Shown here piece by piece: positions 10,952 to 22,849 of a DNA stretch of 64,000 bases. The notes beneath the pieces were generated by a model, which made no database searches, was not told the origin of the DNA, and was given only the letters and a program-made list of their open reading frames with translations. The stretch is from Mucidula mucida (Eukaryota; Basidiomycota; Agaricomycetes; Agaricales; Physalacriaceae). Within the stretch, counting starts at the first letter, position 1. Each line of letters starts with the position of its first letter. The DNA lies in the NCBI GenBank assembly GCA_015501055.1, contig JADNYV010000047.1:164001-228000 (forward strand), in the 5' to 3' direction. Position numbers and translations under genes: made by a program.

Positions 10952-13054
10952 ATGGTCTCTCTCTTCTTAGTCGTCCTCGCGGCACCCTATTGCGTTTCTG
11001 CCGCATCCGACTCCCTTGGCTGGCATTTTGTTCAGAATGGAACAAGCGGTGTGTTGGCTCTCGAGGCTATGGTCGTCTCGCCAACGTTGGCGATCATGTT
11101 CAACCGACCAGGCAACGATCCACTCCAAATCAATGGACACCCTGCCTGGGGCGCATTATGGAACTTTGAGACGAATACAGCTACCGCGCTTGACGTGCTC
11201 ACGGACTCATTCTGTGCGTCAGGAGCGTTCATCAGTAATGGAACTATGGTAGGCCTTTACTGCTTTGTTCAGCACGAAAGCTGACTAGAACACGTGGACA
11301 GATTAGCCTTGGGGGTAACCCCCTCGAAAACCTTGATACCGTTCCGGACAAGGATGGCTTGATGGCTCTTCGTATCTTCGAGCCATGCTTGGATCCTTCT
11401 GGCGCCAGCTGCACGCTGTTCGAGGACCCGGATAATATCCACTTGGCAGAGAAACGATGGTATCCCTCGAGTGCAAGGATATTTGACGGATCTTTGGTTT
11501 GTGGATTTGTGGATTGCATGCCGGTTTTTCTGATTCGTTGTAAAGTTGATCGTGGGAGGGACCCATACTCCCGCTGCGTTCTATAACATCGATCCCGCAA
11601 ACACGTTCGAGTTCTTCCCTTCCAAAGACGGCGGTGTACCTCGGACATCGGATTTCCTTGAACGAACTGTCCCTACCAATTTATTCCCAAGGTTTGTACT
11701 ATCCACTCCATCTAGTATGTATTCTCTTCATTTACCATCCTTATTAGGGCCCTCGCGCTTCCGGACGGCAAAGTTTTCATTGCCGCAAACAACCAAAGTA
11801 TCATCTACGATATCGAGGCCAACACTGAGACACCCCTTCCCGATATCCCGAACGGTGTGCGGATCACTAACCCCATGGATGGAACGGCGACGCTTCTGCC
11901 ACTGTCGCCTCCGGATTATATTCCTGAGGTCCTGATATGCGGCGGCTCCGCCACGGACGACAGTATTCCCTCGCGAAACCTTTCTGCACAAACTCCGGCC
12001 TCAGACCAGTGCAGCCGGATAACGCTGACACCCGAAGGCATCGCTCAAGGTTGGGAGGTCGAGCACATGCTGGAAGGACGGATGATGCCTGAGATGATCC
12101 TCCTGCCGAATGGGCAAGTGCTCATCACGAATGGGGCGGGGACTGGATTTGCCGCGCTCCGCAGTGTCGCTGATCCTGTGGGCCAGTCGAACGCTGATAA
12201 CCCAGTGTAAGATTTGGGCTTTCTCGAAGTGAAGGTGCATACTCAATGTGTTGTAGCCTTACGCCGTCTTTATACACCCCCTCTGCAGATGTGGGACAGC
12301 GTATCTCCAACGTCGGTTTACCCACGACTGACATACCGAGGATGTACCATGCTTCCGTTTCTCTTACACCTATGGGGTACGCTTCTCGATGTCTTCCCTT
12401 GTTGTCGGACTGAACTATCTAAATAGCAACATCTTCCTTGCTGGTTCCAACGAGAATGTCCTGATCGTGAATGAAAGTGTCAAATTCCCTTCGTAAATGA
12501 CATTCATTTTCACCTCTTCTTCTTCCACTGACACGATCTAGTGAATTCCGTGTTGAATACCTAAACCCGCCTTACATGACTGTTGAGCGGCCTATTCTGC
12601 AAGACGTTCCTTCGCAAATAGGATTCCACGAAAACTTTACAATCACCGTTGATTTGCCCGAGAGCTTGAATGCGTCGACTGTCCAAGGTTCGTTCCTTTT
12701 CGTTCCTTTCTCAGTGATGAGTATCTCTAAACAAACTTGAGTAGTTGCTCTGATGGACTTGGGTTTCTCTTCTCATGCGTTCCACTCGAGCTCCCGACTG
12801 GTCTTCATGACCGCGTCGCTCTCGGAGGATAAAACAACACTTAGTGTTCTTAGTCCCCCGAATAACAGGGTGTATCCGCCTGGACCTGGTATGTATTTCG
12901 CTTGCATCCGAGGTTTATATGTTGACTTTGATTTGCAGCGTTTATTTTTGTGACCGTGGACGATGTTAGCAGTGCCGGTGCGCAGGTTATGGTAGGCTCT
13001 GGATTGTCGCCTCCGGTCCCGGATCAAGGTGTAAGTCTGCCGACATCGTTGTGA
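10952..13054 (+). CDS. glx: Glyoxal oxidase (secreted copper-radical oxidase)
   Basis: Nine exons by consistent GT-AG junctions and phase: 10952-11248, 11302-11496, 11546-11691, 11748-12206, 12257-12376, 12427-12492, 12542-12687, 12745-12890, 12939-13054. The start is chosen at [19 protein letters not shown], a signal peptide. The N-terminal beta-propeller (Glyoxal_oxid_N) and the C-terminal DUF1929-type domain are both present, about 540 residues. All catalytic positions known for the Phanerochaete enzyme have counterparts: the cross-linked Cys in DSFCASG, Tyr in [13 protein letters not shown], Tyr-His in [11 protein letters not shown] and His in [11 protein letters not shown]. Known role: oxidises small aldehydes to acids with release of H2O2 that feeds extracellular peroxidases. 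The gene looks intact. Confidence 0.93.
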
Positions 13055-13327
13055 AGGTGGGGCCATGTAAAGGTTGATAATCATTTGTCGGGTCTCTCTT
13101 ATACCGGCCTATGGCTGACTCTATTGAAGAGCCAGTAGACTGTCCCCGAAGGTCATCATCTCTTATCAGCGGCGTCACCACTTAATAATAATTGCCGATA
13201 CTACAGCACTTTTGACCAAGTCTGATGAGCGATTCCCGAGAGCACGGCAAATGCGATATGGTACAGCCTCAATGACTCGAAAGGTAATAAGAACACGGAG
13301 TAGGGAACAATCGGTCTCAACTCCCTC

Positions 13328-13782
13328 ATGTCTACTACTAAACCATTTGTGCTCATCGTTGGAGGTGCCGGCCAAACTGGTCGTGTCATCACTAAAGCCC
13401 TGTTGAAGGAGGGCAAATTCGTGCGTCAAGTTATCATCACAATGATGAGTGCTAACCCTCGAGCTCGTTGTAGCAAGTCGCATTGCTCAAGGGTATGGTC
13501 TCCCCCATCGTATGCTTCCATGATGCTGATTGCGGCGTGTAGCTTCCCGACGAGGAACTTTTCGCTAGGCTGAAGAGTACTAACGTCGCAACGAAGATCG
13601 TATCAGAATATTTCAATAGCATCTATATTCGTGGCGATAACACGCTCACGAATGCTGTGGCCGATGGATCATTGGATGCTCGGAAATTATACCCGGATGT
13701 GCCAGTCGCTTCGGTGGAGCAGACAGCAAAAGAATTCTATGCTAACCCGCCAATTCCAGATTATGACCTTTCGTCGAACTAG
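13328..13782 (+). pseudogene. NmrA-like/isoflavone-reductase-like remnant lacking its centre
   Basis: The N-terminus MSTTKPFVLIVGGAGQTGR is a Rossmann dinucleotide-binding motif (GGxGxTG). After a possible intron (13422 to about 13473) and a very short QVALLK piece, the sequence jumps to ELFARLKSTNVATKIVSEYF and RGDNTLTNAVADGSLDARKL, typical of the C-terminus of fungal NmrA proteins, and stops at 13780-13782. Roughly the middle 150-180 residues of the family's usual length of about 300 are missing, and the reading frames on either side do not join cleanly. It is probably non-functional. Confidence 0.65.
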
Positions 13783-13890
13783 GCATTGAGGGAACTTCGT
13801 GCTTTCGGTATTTCGTGTAGAAGTTGACTCGGAGGTGAAGGGGAGTTGGATTGAGGCTCCCCGGCCACGTGTATTCCCAGACCTACTATA

Positions 13891-15433
13891 CTATACTGAA
13901 GCGTCGTCTACTATTACGCTCTCCTTGGGCTTCGATACCTATACAACGGGATTAGTATTAGTAGCTTTCGTGAGTGATAAGAAGAAACACACCGCCACGT
14001 ACAACGCCGCAGTGACAATCATGACAATGCCGGCGACCGACCACGGGGAGGGCGTGTATTCGAAGAAGACGTTTTCGAGGATAGTGGCGAAGACGATTTG
14101 GGTGTAGATGGCGGTTGTGCCCCGACCAGCGGTTTCCCTTTGAAGACCCATTGTCAAGAGGAACTAATTAGTGTGATTTGGCTGGGGCGTAAGTTGGGAG
14201 GCATTTTGGGGGCATTTACCTGTGCGGTGAACGCGAACACTCCGATGATGCCGAACAGGGAAAGCCATACGGGATCGGTAGGAATAACCAAGTCTGATCC
14301 GCCCATTAGTATGCTGCATGAAATGAGCATCAAGTAAGACGTTCGGCGTGGAAAGCAGTGCAATACCCTATAGCAGAGGCCAGGACCGATTTCCCGGCGA
14401 AGGAGGTCAGTGAATGTAGAGCGTGTGCTCGTGAGCCTATCGCTCTGATGGTGGTATCTACAGCAGGTCTTCAATAACCCTGGAAGGCAGATAGAGTGAA
14501 CATGTGCTGACACGCGCCGGTAGCACCAACACATGAGATGATTCCTGCACTAGAAAGCGCATTCGTATGTATGTAAGACTATGGTAGTGCAGTACACAAG
14601 GGACTTACGCAACGGCTACCAATCTATCTTTCGCCTCGAGGGGTGGAAGGTCGTCCAGGCCGCCAAAGAGAAACTCGGGGCGTGCGATGAGGATCACTCC
14701 GCAAAAACTGATCGCTGAAACGAATGAGATGGATATCTCGCCGCCGAATGCCGCATCGGACGTACCACCAGCAACTAGTTGCTTGCCATATAATTTCTCC
14801 TTGAGAAATACTGCGCCTGCTATGGCCACCATGAATGGGGTGAGGAATGATAACACGGTCGCTTCTGAGAGCGTGAGGTATGTGAGGGAATAGTACAGTC
14901 CTGATACTCCGACGAAGCTGATGAGGTGTATTCAACGGGGAGGGAGGTCATAGCAGGTGTGGAGGGCTACCCTGAGCATCCGCGAAAAACTAACAACCCT
15001 CGGACGTCTGGAGGTCCAGTGAATGGATGGGGGATATCCATGGAGATCCTGATTGATGTTACTAGTGAGCCATAGACGTGAGAGTTGGCTAACATGTATA
15101 GAATCGAGAGGACGTAGGTGATGGTCTACATACGCTGATCAGACGCCGGTATCTCGGCGAAGTCAAGCGCATAATACCATTCTGACGAGAATCAACTACG
15201 GTACATTATTTTGGACTTCACTCTCCCACAGTGACATTTGAACTCACCTGGAGGGTAGTCACCGGCGGATCGATGTGGTGTAGTTTTTGCACAGAAAGAT
15301 CAACAATGGAGAAGAATAATTGCGCCGCCGCGACAAGGAATAGACCAACATTCTTGCCGTAAAATTCACGGAGCCATGTTGTGAGCGATTTCAAGCTGTT
15401 GTCATCGTCTAGTAGCGGGATGTGTTCTGTCAT
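13891..15433 (-). CDS. EamA-family (SLC35G1-like) transporter, paralog of the gene at 6434
   Basis: Starts at 15433 with MTEHIPLLDDDNSLKSLTTW. Exons follow that carry FVGVSGLYYSLTYLTLSEAT, FLTPFMVAIAGAVFLKEKLY, CGVILIARPEFLFGGLDD, TIRAIGSRAHALHSLTSFAG, DPVWLSLFGIIGVFAFTAQ and MGLQRETAGRGTTAIYTQIV. A last short exon after an intron ending near 13938 gives a Lys/Asp tail and a stop at 13891-13893. The exon structure parallels the first copy, and here the conserved GRGTTAIYTQ stretch is in frame, so this copy looks intact. Predicted integral membrane transporter with two EamA repeats; substrate unknown. The two paralogs lie about 6 kb apart in opposite orientation. Confidence 0.78.
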
Positions 15434-15974
15434 CTAATGTCCGTCAGATTGAAGATCAACGATGCTTGTTTGCGCAGGTTTGCGCGTACCTCCGATCGTG
15501 AATTTCAGCCCAACCACGATTTTCCTGTGTCCCAAGTGCGCGCACACTTGGTAGGGCGCGAGAATACGTGGACAAGGGCAAGGGCAAGGAATACCCACGA
15601 CCATTCGATTAGTCAGCATCTTGTGAGTAATAATAGCATACATGCTCAGTGTGCGTTCAAAAGGTACATAGATTGTCTGTTTACAACGCACCTACTTGAA
15701 GCGTTCCTCTACGTAGATCGTTTTTCGGATCTTCCTCGAGCCCTTATCAATATGGATACACAACGACATCCTACCCGAATTCAGGCATCAAGTAGTATGT
15801 ACTTTCCTTATCTCTCTGCGTTTGTGTACTTACGACATTCCACCATCTAGATCTATTCCCGCTTCTTACTTCCCAGCGATGGTCGTCTGCCATGTAGGGC
15901 TGCCTCGGAGTCGCTGATGTCGCCCATAAAACTCGCGATAACGATTCAATCTCGGCTCCTTCAATGGTCCCGCC
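15434..15974. other. Divergent promoter region
   Basis: Lies between the minus-strand transporter and the plus-strand amine oxidase and should contain both promoters. No coding segment recognised. Confidence 0.5.
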
Positions 15975-17896
15975 ATGTTCCCCTGGGTTCCTCTGTTTGC
16001 ATCCCTCTCCCTCGTCTATATATGCGTCAACAACCTATTTGCTGATGCCACCCCTGTCACTTCTCGCGATGATTCGACCTCCACAACGGTACTGATCCTT
16101 GGCGGAGGGGTCGCAGGTGTGATTGCTGCACGCACACTCCACAGACGCGGGATCAATTCATTCGTTATCGTCGAAGCCAGAGATGAGCTGGGCGGTCGCA
16201 TGCAGAGCCACAAGCTTGGGGGCGAGAACGGATACACTATCGAGAAGGGTGCGAATTGGATACAAGGGCCTGGTGCTGCTCAAGACGAGAAGAAGTATAA
16301 CCCGATTTATGAGCTCGCCCTAAAGCATAGGATCAAGGCACAAGTGAATGATTTTGACAGGAGCTTTAGTGAGTGTGGTCTATGAACCTCTAGATGGCTG
16401 TCATTGACCTGACGCGTGCATAGCGACATACGATGAGAATGGGTTCATTGACTATAGCGATGTTGTGAAGCGCGCCGCTGATACGTATGATATGCTTAGC
16501 GCGGCGGGAGGCGAGTCCCGTTCAGGTGTTCGAAATTCTCTTGTTGTTGAACTTGTTTCAGTTGATCGATTTGAGCAATCGCTCATTGACCTCAATTCCC
16601 GTACTGGATATGCCTTGATCAATTCCAAGCCGAGGAATCAGTACGAAGACGTCGCAGAGTACTTCCAGTTTGATTTAGAGTTTGCCCAGACGCCCGAGGC
16701 GACGTCCTGGGTGGCACAGTCAATGGTACGTGTTATCTGTCGTAATTGCCACCTAACGATCATGCTCGTTACTCAGAACGACAACTTCACGTATTCGACG
16801 TCTACTCTTACGGAAGATGGTGACCTCCTTGCGTTCGACCAGCGTGGGTTCAAGGCGCTTATTCAAGAGGAGGCACGCGACTTCCTCAACCCAGAGCAGC
16901 TCATGCTCAACTCGCCTGTGACGGATATAGCTTACAGCGGCAGTGGCGTAACAGTCACGCTACAGAGCGGGGAAGTCTTGACAGCGGATTACGCGCTCTG
17001 CACGTTCAGTGTCGGCGTACTCCAGTATGGGGATATCACGTTCAAACCCAATTTGCCCTGTCGGTGTCGTGTTTATTGGGAGATCACGCTGCTGAAGAAT
17101 TGACAGATTACAAGGAGGAAGCCATACAGAGTTTGGTAATGGCGACGTACACCAAGATCTTCTTCAAGTTCAAGGAAAAGTTCTGGTTCGACACCGAGGT
17201 ACTGATACTTCATTGTCTATGATGTCCTATCGTCTCATTACGTTCTCGTTAGATGGGAGTATATGCCGACCCCGAACGAGGACGTTATCCCATCTGGCAA
17301 AGTCTAGATCACCCTCTCTTCCTTCCTGGCTCTGGCATCATCTTTGTCACTGTGACTGGTGCTTACGCTCTTCGCGTTGAAGCCCTCCCCGAAGCCCAAG
17401 TCAAGGAGGAAGCCCTCGGAGTCCTCAGAAGTATGTTTCCCCTTGTTAGCATTGGAGAACCGGAGGACTTTTACTACTACAAGTGGCATTCCGATCCGCT
17501 CTTCCGCGGCTCATACAGCAACTGGCCGGCATCGTTCCTCCCTGCGCATCATATGAATTTGCGCGCAAATCTTGGACGACTGTATTTCGGTGGGGAGGCG
17601 ACAAGTTTGAGGTATTTTGGTATGTGCACCTTTTGGCCAATTGAGAGACCCAGCCTGATGATTGGGTGAATGGAGGTTTCCTGCATGGGGCATATCATGA
17701 GGGACATGATATGGCGACACTCATCAGTGACTGTGTGGATGCGGGAGGTGCATGCGAACAGCTCAAACGGATTGATAAATTCAGTTCGGTGGGTACCAAT
17801 ATAGTCTGCGCTCCCTTGTAGACTGATGATGTGCTTTGTTCAGGATGCGCGCGCGCATTCTTTCCAGGAGGTCTTATATATGCAGTAATTGAATGA
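15975..17896 (+). CDS. Secreted flavin-containing amine oxidase (polyamine-oxidase type)
   Basis: Starts MFPWVPLFASLSLVYICVNN, a signal peptide. The FAD-binding Rossmann motif VLILGGGVAGVIAARTL follows, then VEARDELGGRMQSHKLGG and GANWIQGPGA, diagnostic of flavin amine oxidases. Later exons carry NSRTGYALINSKPRNQYEDV, QRGFKALIQEEARDFL, ADYALCTFSVGVLQYGDITF, TYTKIFFKFKEKFWFDTE, GGEATSLRYFG and GFLHGAYHEGHDMA (C-terminal FAD contact). The exon breaks are supported by GT-AG signals; one small intron near 16530-16565 is less certain. Stop at 17894-17896. Known reaction: oxidation of amines or polyamines to aldehydes plus H2O2. The signal peptide implies export. The neighbouring glyoxal oxidase also makes extracellular peroxide. 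Confidence 0.88.
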
Positions 17897-18673
17897 TCTT
17901 AGACCGTACTCACTTTCATCCAAGTACCGGACAGTCAGTATTCTTCTGATCGTTCAACGCCCTTTGATACCTTGGTAGTTATATAGGGATTTCTTCGTCA
18001 CAACATTCGGGCGATACTTGCTTCATAAGCTACATCTCTTCGTATGGCCCATACTAATCCGCTTGTACCAGCTAGGAAAGCGACTTCAGCTGAACCTGAT
18101 GAGCATCGCAGAAACGTGTCCTTTGATGTCTTTCAATGTCGCTGGTTGGGTACTCAAGGCAGCTGTCCCGAGTGGAGGGTTAAATCCAAATGCTTCGAAC
18201 ATCAGTCAGGCTAAGTCATGCACTGGGGAGGATGATAAGGAAATGAGAGAAGAATGTGAGAGACTTGAGATGAGTGAGGAAGAAGGCACAAGATGCAAAG
18301 CATCTTGTGGGTTTGGGTGTGGAGGTCTGACAGTCGGCGCTGAGTCGGCAGGGAAAGGGAAATTCGAACGGCCACGTGCCGGGAAACCATAGGACCCGCC
18401 TAAGAGGTTCAATCCAAGATCACTTGTTTTGGGCACTTTCTGTCAGGTCGTCGTTGACCAGTTCTCTACGATTTTTCGCCCAGAGCATGCATTTTAGCAC
18501 CCAAAATATCCGACTTTTGAACCTGACCTTCCAACCGACGGCCAGCAAGGGCCAAGGCGGCGCGGCGCGTACACGGGACCAACATTCGACCAACATTACC
18601 ACGAGGTCGATGTAGAACATGTTCAAAGTGTTGCGTCTGGGACAGGTCGCGTTTGTGTTGAAAGATGTCTGAC
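17897..18673. other. Spacer before the copia element
   Basis: No gene recognised. A Glu/Gly-rich ORF at 18018-18392 has no motif. The right end abuts the copia 3' LTR. Confidence 0.45.
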
Positions 18674-18929
18674 TGTAGACACAGTGAGTACATAGTACAC
18701 ACAAATAGACCTCAGACGTCGTAACAAGCAAGACGGCTCCATTACCTGTAGACACAGTGAGTACGATAGTACACGGAATAGACTACAGGTCCGTCAGTAA
18801 GATATAAGAGAAAGAACGTACCCTCAGATGTTGTAACAAGCAAGACGGCTGAGGGGTTCAATCAACTAAAAGTGATATAAATACAGCCCGGCATTAGCCG
18901 GCGTACGCCACGACACTCATTCCTTAACA
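18674..18929 (-). repeat. Copia 3' LTR (complete)
   Basis: 256 bp beginning TGTTAAGG and ending GTCTACA on the element's strand. It matches the 5' LTR remnant from its TGTAGACACAGTGAGTAC end inward. Inside, a unit containing GTAGACACAGTGAGTAC and ACAAGCAAGACGGCT is duplicated (18674-18741 and 18748-18850). Confidence 0.85.
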
Positions 18930-19668
18930 CTCCCCCTGGCGTACACTATGCCTCTTCCAATCCAAACCAAGCTCCCTGCTAATCCGCTCATGAGCCACAC
19001 GGGGTAACACCTTCGTAAGAATGTCGGCAAGGTTGTTCTTCGAAGAGACAGCGGTGACAGCAATTTCGCCAGCGCGGACTTTGTCGCGGATGTAATGGTA
19101 TCGGATATGAAGGTGTTTTGAAAGACCATGCACCTTGTTGGTCTCCGTGAGGCTGATGGATCCAAGGTTGTCTCCAACAAGTGGGAAGGGAACTCCTCAA
19201 GCAGACCAGCCTCATCCAACCAACTGTTTGTCCACATCGCTTGCTGTGAACCACGCACCATTAAGACATACTCCGACTTCGTGCTGAATAAGGCCATAAT
19301 TGGCTGACGCTTCGCGGACCACAAAACTGGAGCGCCAGCCATCATGAAGATGTAACCTGAGGTTGACGACACATATCAACACATCCAGCCCAGTCAGCGT
19401 TGACATACCCCAAAGGTTTTAGGCCGTTCACGTCAGCGTTGTCGGTAGGCTTTTGATAAAGAACACCGTAGTCCAGTGTGCCGCAAATATAGCAACAGAG
19501 TCCCACTAAGAGGGTCCAATGCTCCGGCGCTGGGTTGGTCTGAACGTGTCCTAGTGCACTGCATGCAAAAGCGATATCTGGGCGAGTTCCTGAACTCCCC
19601 CATACTACGCATCCTAGGACCGGTTTGTATGGTTTGCCGTTCATCAATGTGATTTTGTTGTTCGTCAT
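18930..19668 (-). pseudogene. Copia RNase H domain remnant
   Basis: Carries YVNADWAGCVDM, then SGYIFMMAGAPVLWSAKRQP and FSTKSEYVLMVRGSQQAMW, the usual copia RNase H signature, followed by the C-terminal NLADILTKVL motif. These lie in different frames with intervening shifts. Confidence 0.85.
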
Positions 19669-20500
19669 TGGATCAACGTGCGCGCTGACCTGACAGTTTG
19701 GTGGCAGCGGGATAGACAGTGGATGTAGGTCCCAGAGATCGAAATACCATAAGACCTTCTTGAAATAGAGCTTTGTGTAAGCCCAATGTCACCGCCTTCG
19801 AGCCGCTCTATTGTGAGACCTAACAGAAGGTTGAGCTGTTCCACACTGGTGAGGTCCCACTTCGCCGCAAAATCCTTCAACACCTTGTCCGCTTCTTCCT
19901 CACTTGAATGCGCACCCAAGACATTGTTGGTGTGCGTTGTTGTTAAACTGTAGCCGGTGTCCGGAGGTTCGCCAACCTTGACACAAACACAAGGATCAGC
20001 TTTGGATGAACAAAATCCAACCTCTTCATAGCGTGCGTCCAAAGCTTTCCACCATATATGACCAGCCTGAACCATTCCATAAAGCGGCCGTACCAATCTG
20101 CATACTTTACTCTCCTCCCCATGCTTTATGAATCCCTTTGGCTGTCACATGTATGCTGGCTTGTCCAGGTAACCATTCAGGTAGGCGGAAGAAAAATCCC
20201 ACTGCTTCAAAACCAGACCTTTAACAACCGCCACAGCCATCACCATACAAACCGACTCCAAACACGCAACCATGGCCACTTATTACCATAATCCTCGCCT
20301 TTCAACATCAAATCGCCTCGAGCGACAAGACACCCCTTTGGTTTTATGATCTCGCCTTCACCATTCAGCTTCAAATCGTACACCCACATACTGTCAATAC
20401 AGTGGGGCCTTCGGGCAAGTCAACAAAAGTCCAAACACCGCAATTTACCAGGGTATCCACCTCCTTCTGCATTGCTGGCATCCAGAGATCCGGGTTTTGC
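19665..20500 (-). pseudogene. Copia reverse transcriptase remnant with mutated active site
   Basis: The N-terminal RVT_2 part is recognisable at 20500-20270 (WTFVDLPEGP, WVYDLKLNGEGEIIKPKGC, VARGD), then PLYGMVQAGHIWWKALDARY. The catalytic motif that should read like Y-x-D-D-V-L-G is HTNNVLG here; both aspartates became asparagine. Frames are interrupted. It cannot be catalytically active. Confidence 0.85.
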
Positions 20501-21188
20501 ATAGCCTGCACGTACGACTTTGGAATTCAAACATTGTTTTCCCCTTTAACAATCTTGCAAAGGCCCACAGATTCTCAAACAGATTGTCCATACCCTCAGG
20601 CTCATCACCCAAGTTGATGAAATTCACGGAAGGACATTCTTCGTTGCGAGCCCAGTCAGCGCCAGACTCACAAGCTTCTTCCTCGGCGTTTTTGAAAGCA
20701 ATATTGTGTAACGCTGCCATAGATGGTTTTGCAATACGAGTGGATCATCAGGAGGTGGATCGTGGATGGGAATCAGCGCGGCATGGGGGATTCAGTATGA
20801 GAGGAAGTGGTTGTGGAGGGGGTGCAGGGACGATACCAATCTGCATCTGTGGGGTAGGGGGGGATCTTCAGGGTCTTCTTCTGTGGGGCGCGTGCAATGC
20901 CCAATGCCTTCCTCAAAAATGACATTGGCACCTTATATACACCGTCACACGTGGGTCATAAATCCAATAACCAATGTCCCATATACCCAAGAAGTTTACC
21001 TCGCCATCCTTGACGACTAAGTTTTCCATTGATGCGGTCTAAATCCTTTACCTACGCATTGCATCCCCAGGGACGGAGATGCGACACGTTCATCTTTGCA
21101 GAAGACTTGAACCACCTCTGCCATGGAACAATATCTGGATGAACACGGTCGGAATAAACCCGTGCACGTAGCAGTGAGACCCGCAGCT

Positions 21189-21641
21189 TCAGCCCACCAT
21201 TTGTGATGAAGTCCCAACTCCTTGAGCTGGGTGTGTACCCTCTAATGACTGTCTGATTCCCCCATTCAACAACTCCATTAGCTGATGAAGATGCCTTTGG
21301 AACGCGCTCCCAAAGGATACCTTTAGATTCCAGGTACCCAATGAAGACCCGTTGTCGAATTCGCGCCCCTTGTCAAACCAAATGTGTAGGATCTTTTCCC
21401 CGGTCTGACGCTCCGCCATCTCATGGAACTTCTTGAAGGCATTCAGAGTAACGGACACATGTTTCGACACCAAGAAGTAGGGAAATTTGAGGCCTGTTCC
21501 TCTGCACGTGCACAGCATCATATATACTGCACCACCAACACTGACTGTCCGTGTCTTCCCAAACAAATCCACGGAAATGCGCTCACAGGGCTTCTTCTGG
21601 GACGACGACCTTGTCAAATGGATGTTGCACGATTTTCCCAT
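21189..21641 (-). pseudogene. Copia integrase core remnant
   Basis: Contains CERISVDLFGK, the first catalytic Asp region, and FDKGREFDNGS, the second, as in copia integrases. The third catalytic Glu region has lost its usual context and the frame ends early. Confidence 0.8.
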
Positions 21642-21836
21642 AGATACAGTCCTCGCACAAACCGTCTAATGATGGTTCGTGATTTCCAGGCCATCCACCA
21701 GCGACGTGTCGGCCATCCTCTTAATGATCCAACATCTGAATGTCCCGCAACGGCGATGCCATGTTTCTAGACTTGTCGGCTTATTTCTTGACCGAGCCCC
21801 TACAGCAGTGACTGTTTCCCCATTTTGTCAACCACA

Positions 21837-22232
21837 TCAACTTTGTACAGCTTGGCACGAACCCGACTCCATTGCTAATCGCCCAGAAACTGCTGTACGA
21901 CCTGTCTGTGGCTCGACAACTGTCAATATATCACTCCCCCACATTCCACAAAAGCCTCGAACATCCAAAGCTGGAATGGAGATCAGGTTCATTGTAAACG
22001 ACGGCGTGTGGACTGCATCAAGCAGAATATGTTTAACCACACCATTGACCTTTACATCAGACTGCGCAATACCGCGTCCTTCAATAACGAAGGCCACATC
22101 TGCAGTAGAGATCATCACGAGTTGGGTGAATCCGCGAGTAACTCGTGATTCAGCTCGCCTTGGCATCTCGGTGATCGGATTCGACCGACTCACGAGCCTA
22201 AGAAACTCAAGTCTGCCAAGAGTCTCGCACAC
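21837..22232 (-). pseudogene. Copia protease-integrase junction remnant
   Basis: On the minus strand the piece DVKVNGVVKHILLDAVHTPS then FTMNLISIPALDVRGFCGMW matches the usual copia stretch after the protease (LxDVLYVPxLxxNLLSV). It is split by the MITE at 22106-22549: removing the insertion joins the frame on both sides. Confidence 0.65.
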
Positions 22233-22549
22233 AGGTTTCAGAACATCCCAACTCGCGGCGAGTACTCGCCCATTCGTCTACTTATGTTCTTCTATGCAAT
22301 CCGCTAATATGTCTACCTACATTATGCCTTCTCATATGCCTTATACTTAGAAATATCAATTGTTTTATGATTTTTTACTATTATCGTAAGATTCGGGCAA
22401 GTACTCGCTGAACTCGTGTGACTCGACTCGTTCAACTCGAGTCACTAAGACTCGAGTTACATGACAAGTGATGAACACTAGTTTAGGGTCACAAGTACTC
22501 GCCCGGCAAGTGCCGAGTCAACTCAAGTAAGTACTTGTGGTGCTCTCTA
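22106..22549. mobile_element. hAT-type MITE with perfect 8-bp target duplication
   Basis: The 17-bp ends (22106-22122 and 22533-22549) are inverted repeats matching at 14 positions, beginning TAGAGA. They are flanked by identical 8-bp direct repeats ATCTGCAG at 22098-22105 and 22550-22557, the hAT hallmark. The 444-bp body has no ORF but many ACTCG/CGAGT words near both ends, as in hAT subterminal regions. The larger element at 55416-56134 shares the end sequence, so it is the likely relative. Confidence 0.93.
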
Positions 22550-22849
22550 ATCTGCAGTATTCCCGTTGCTTCGCTCCAGCCTATATTTCGTGAAGCACTG
22601 TCTGTCCTTAACACAATGTATAGTTGCCACTATCCAGATACGTCAGGTGACATTGGTGGCATTGTTCAAGGTGATGTTACAGACTAATGGTACACTATTG
22701 AAACTCTCACCAACATCACTGGGACTGACATAGTCTACCAGGGAAGTATCTTCCCCTCAACATCCGAGTCTACACAAGGTTCAGTACCAGTGAGTGATTG
22801 AGCCCGATTAGTGATGTACCATCCGCATCGTAGTCTCCAAGCGCAGACA

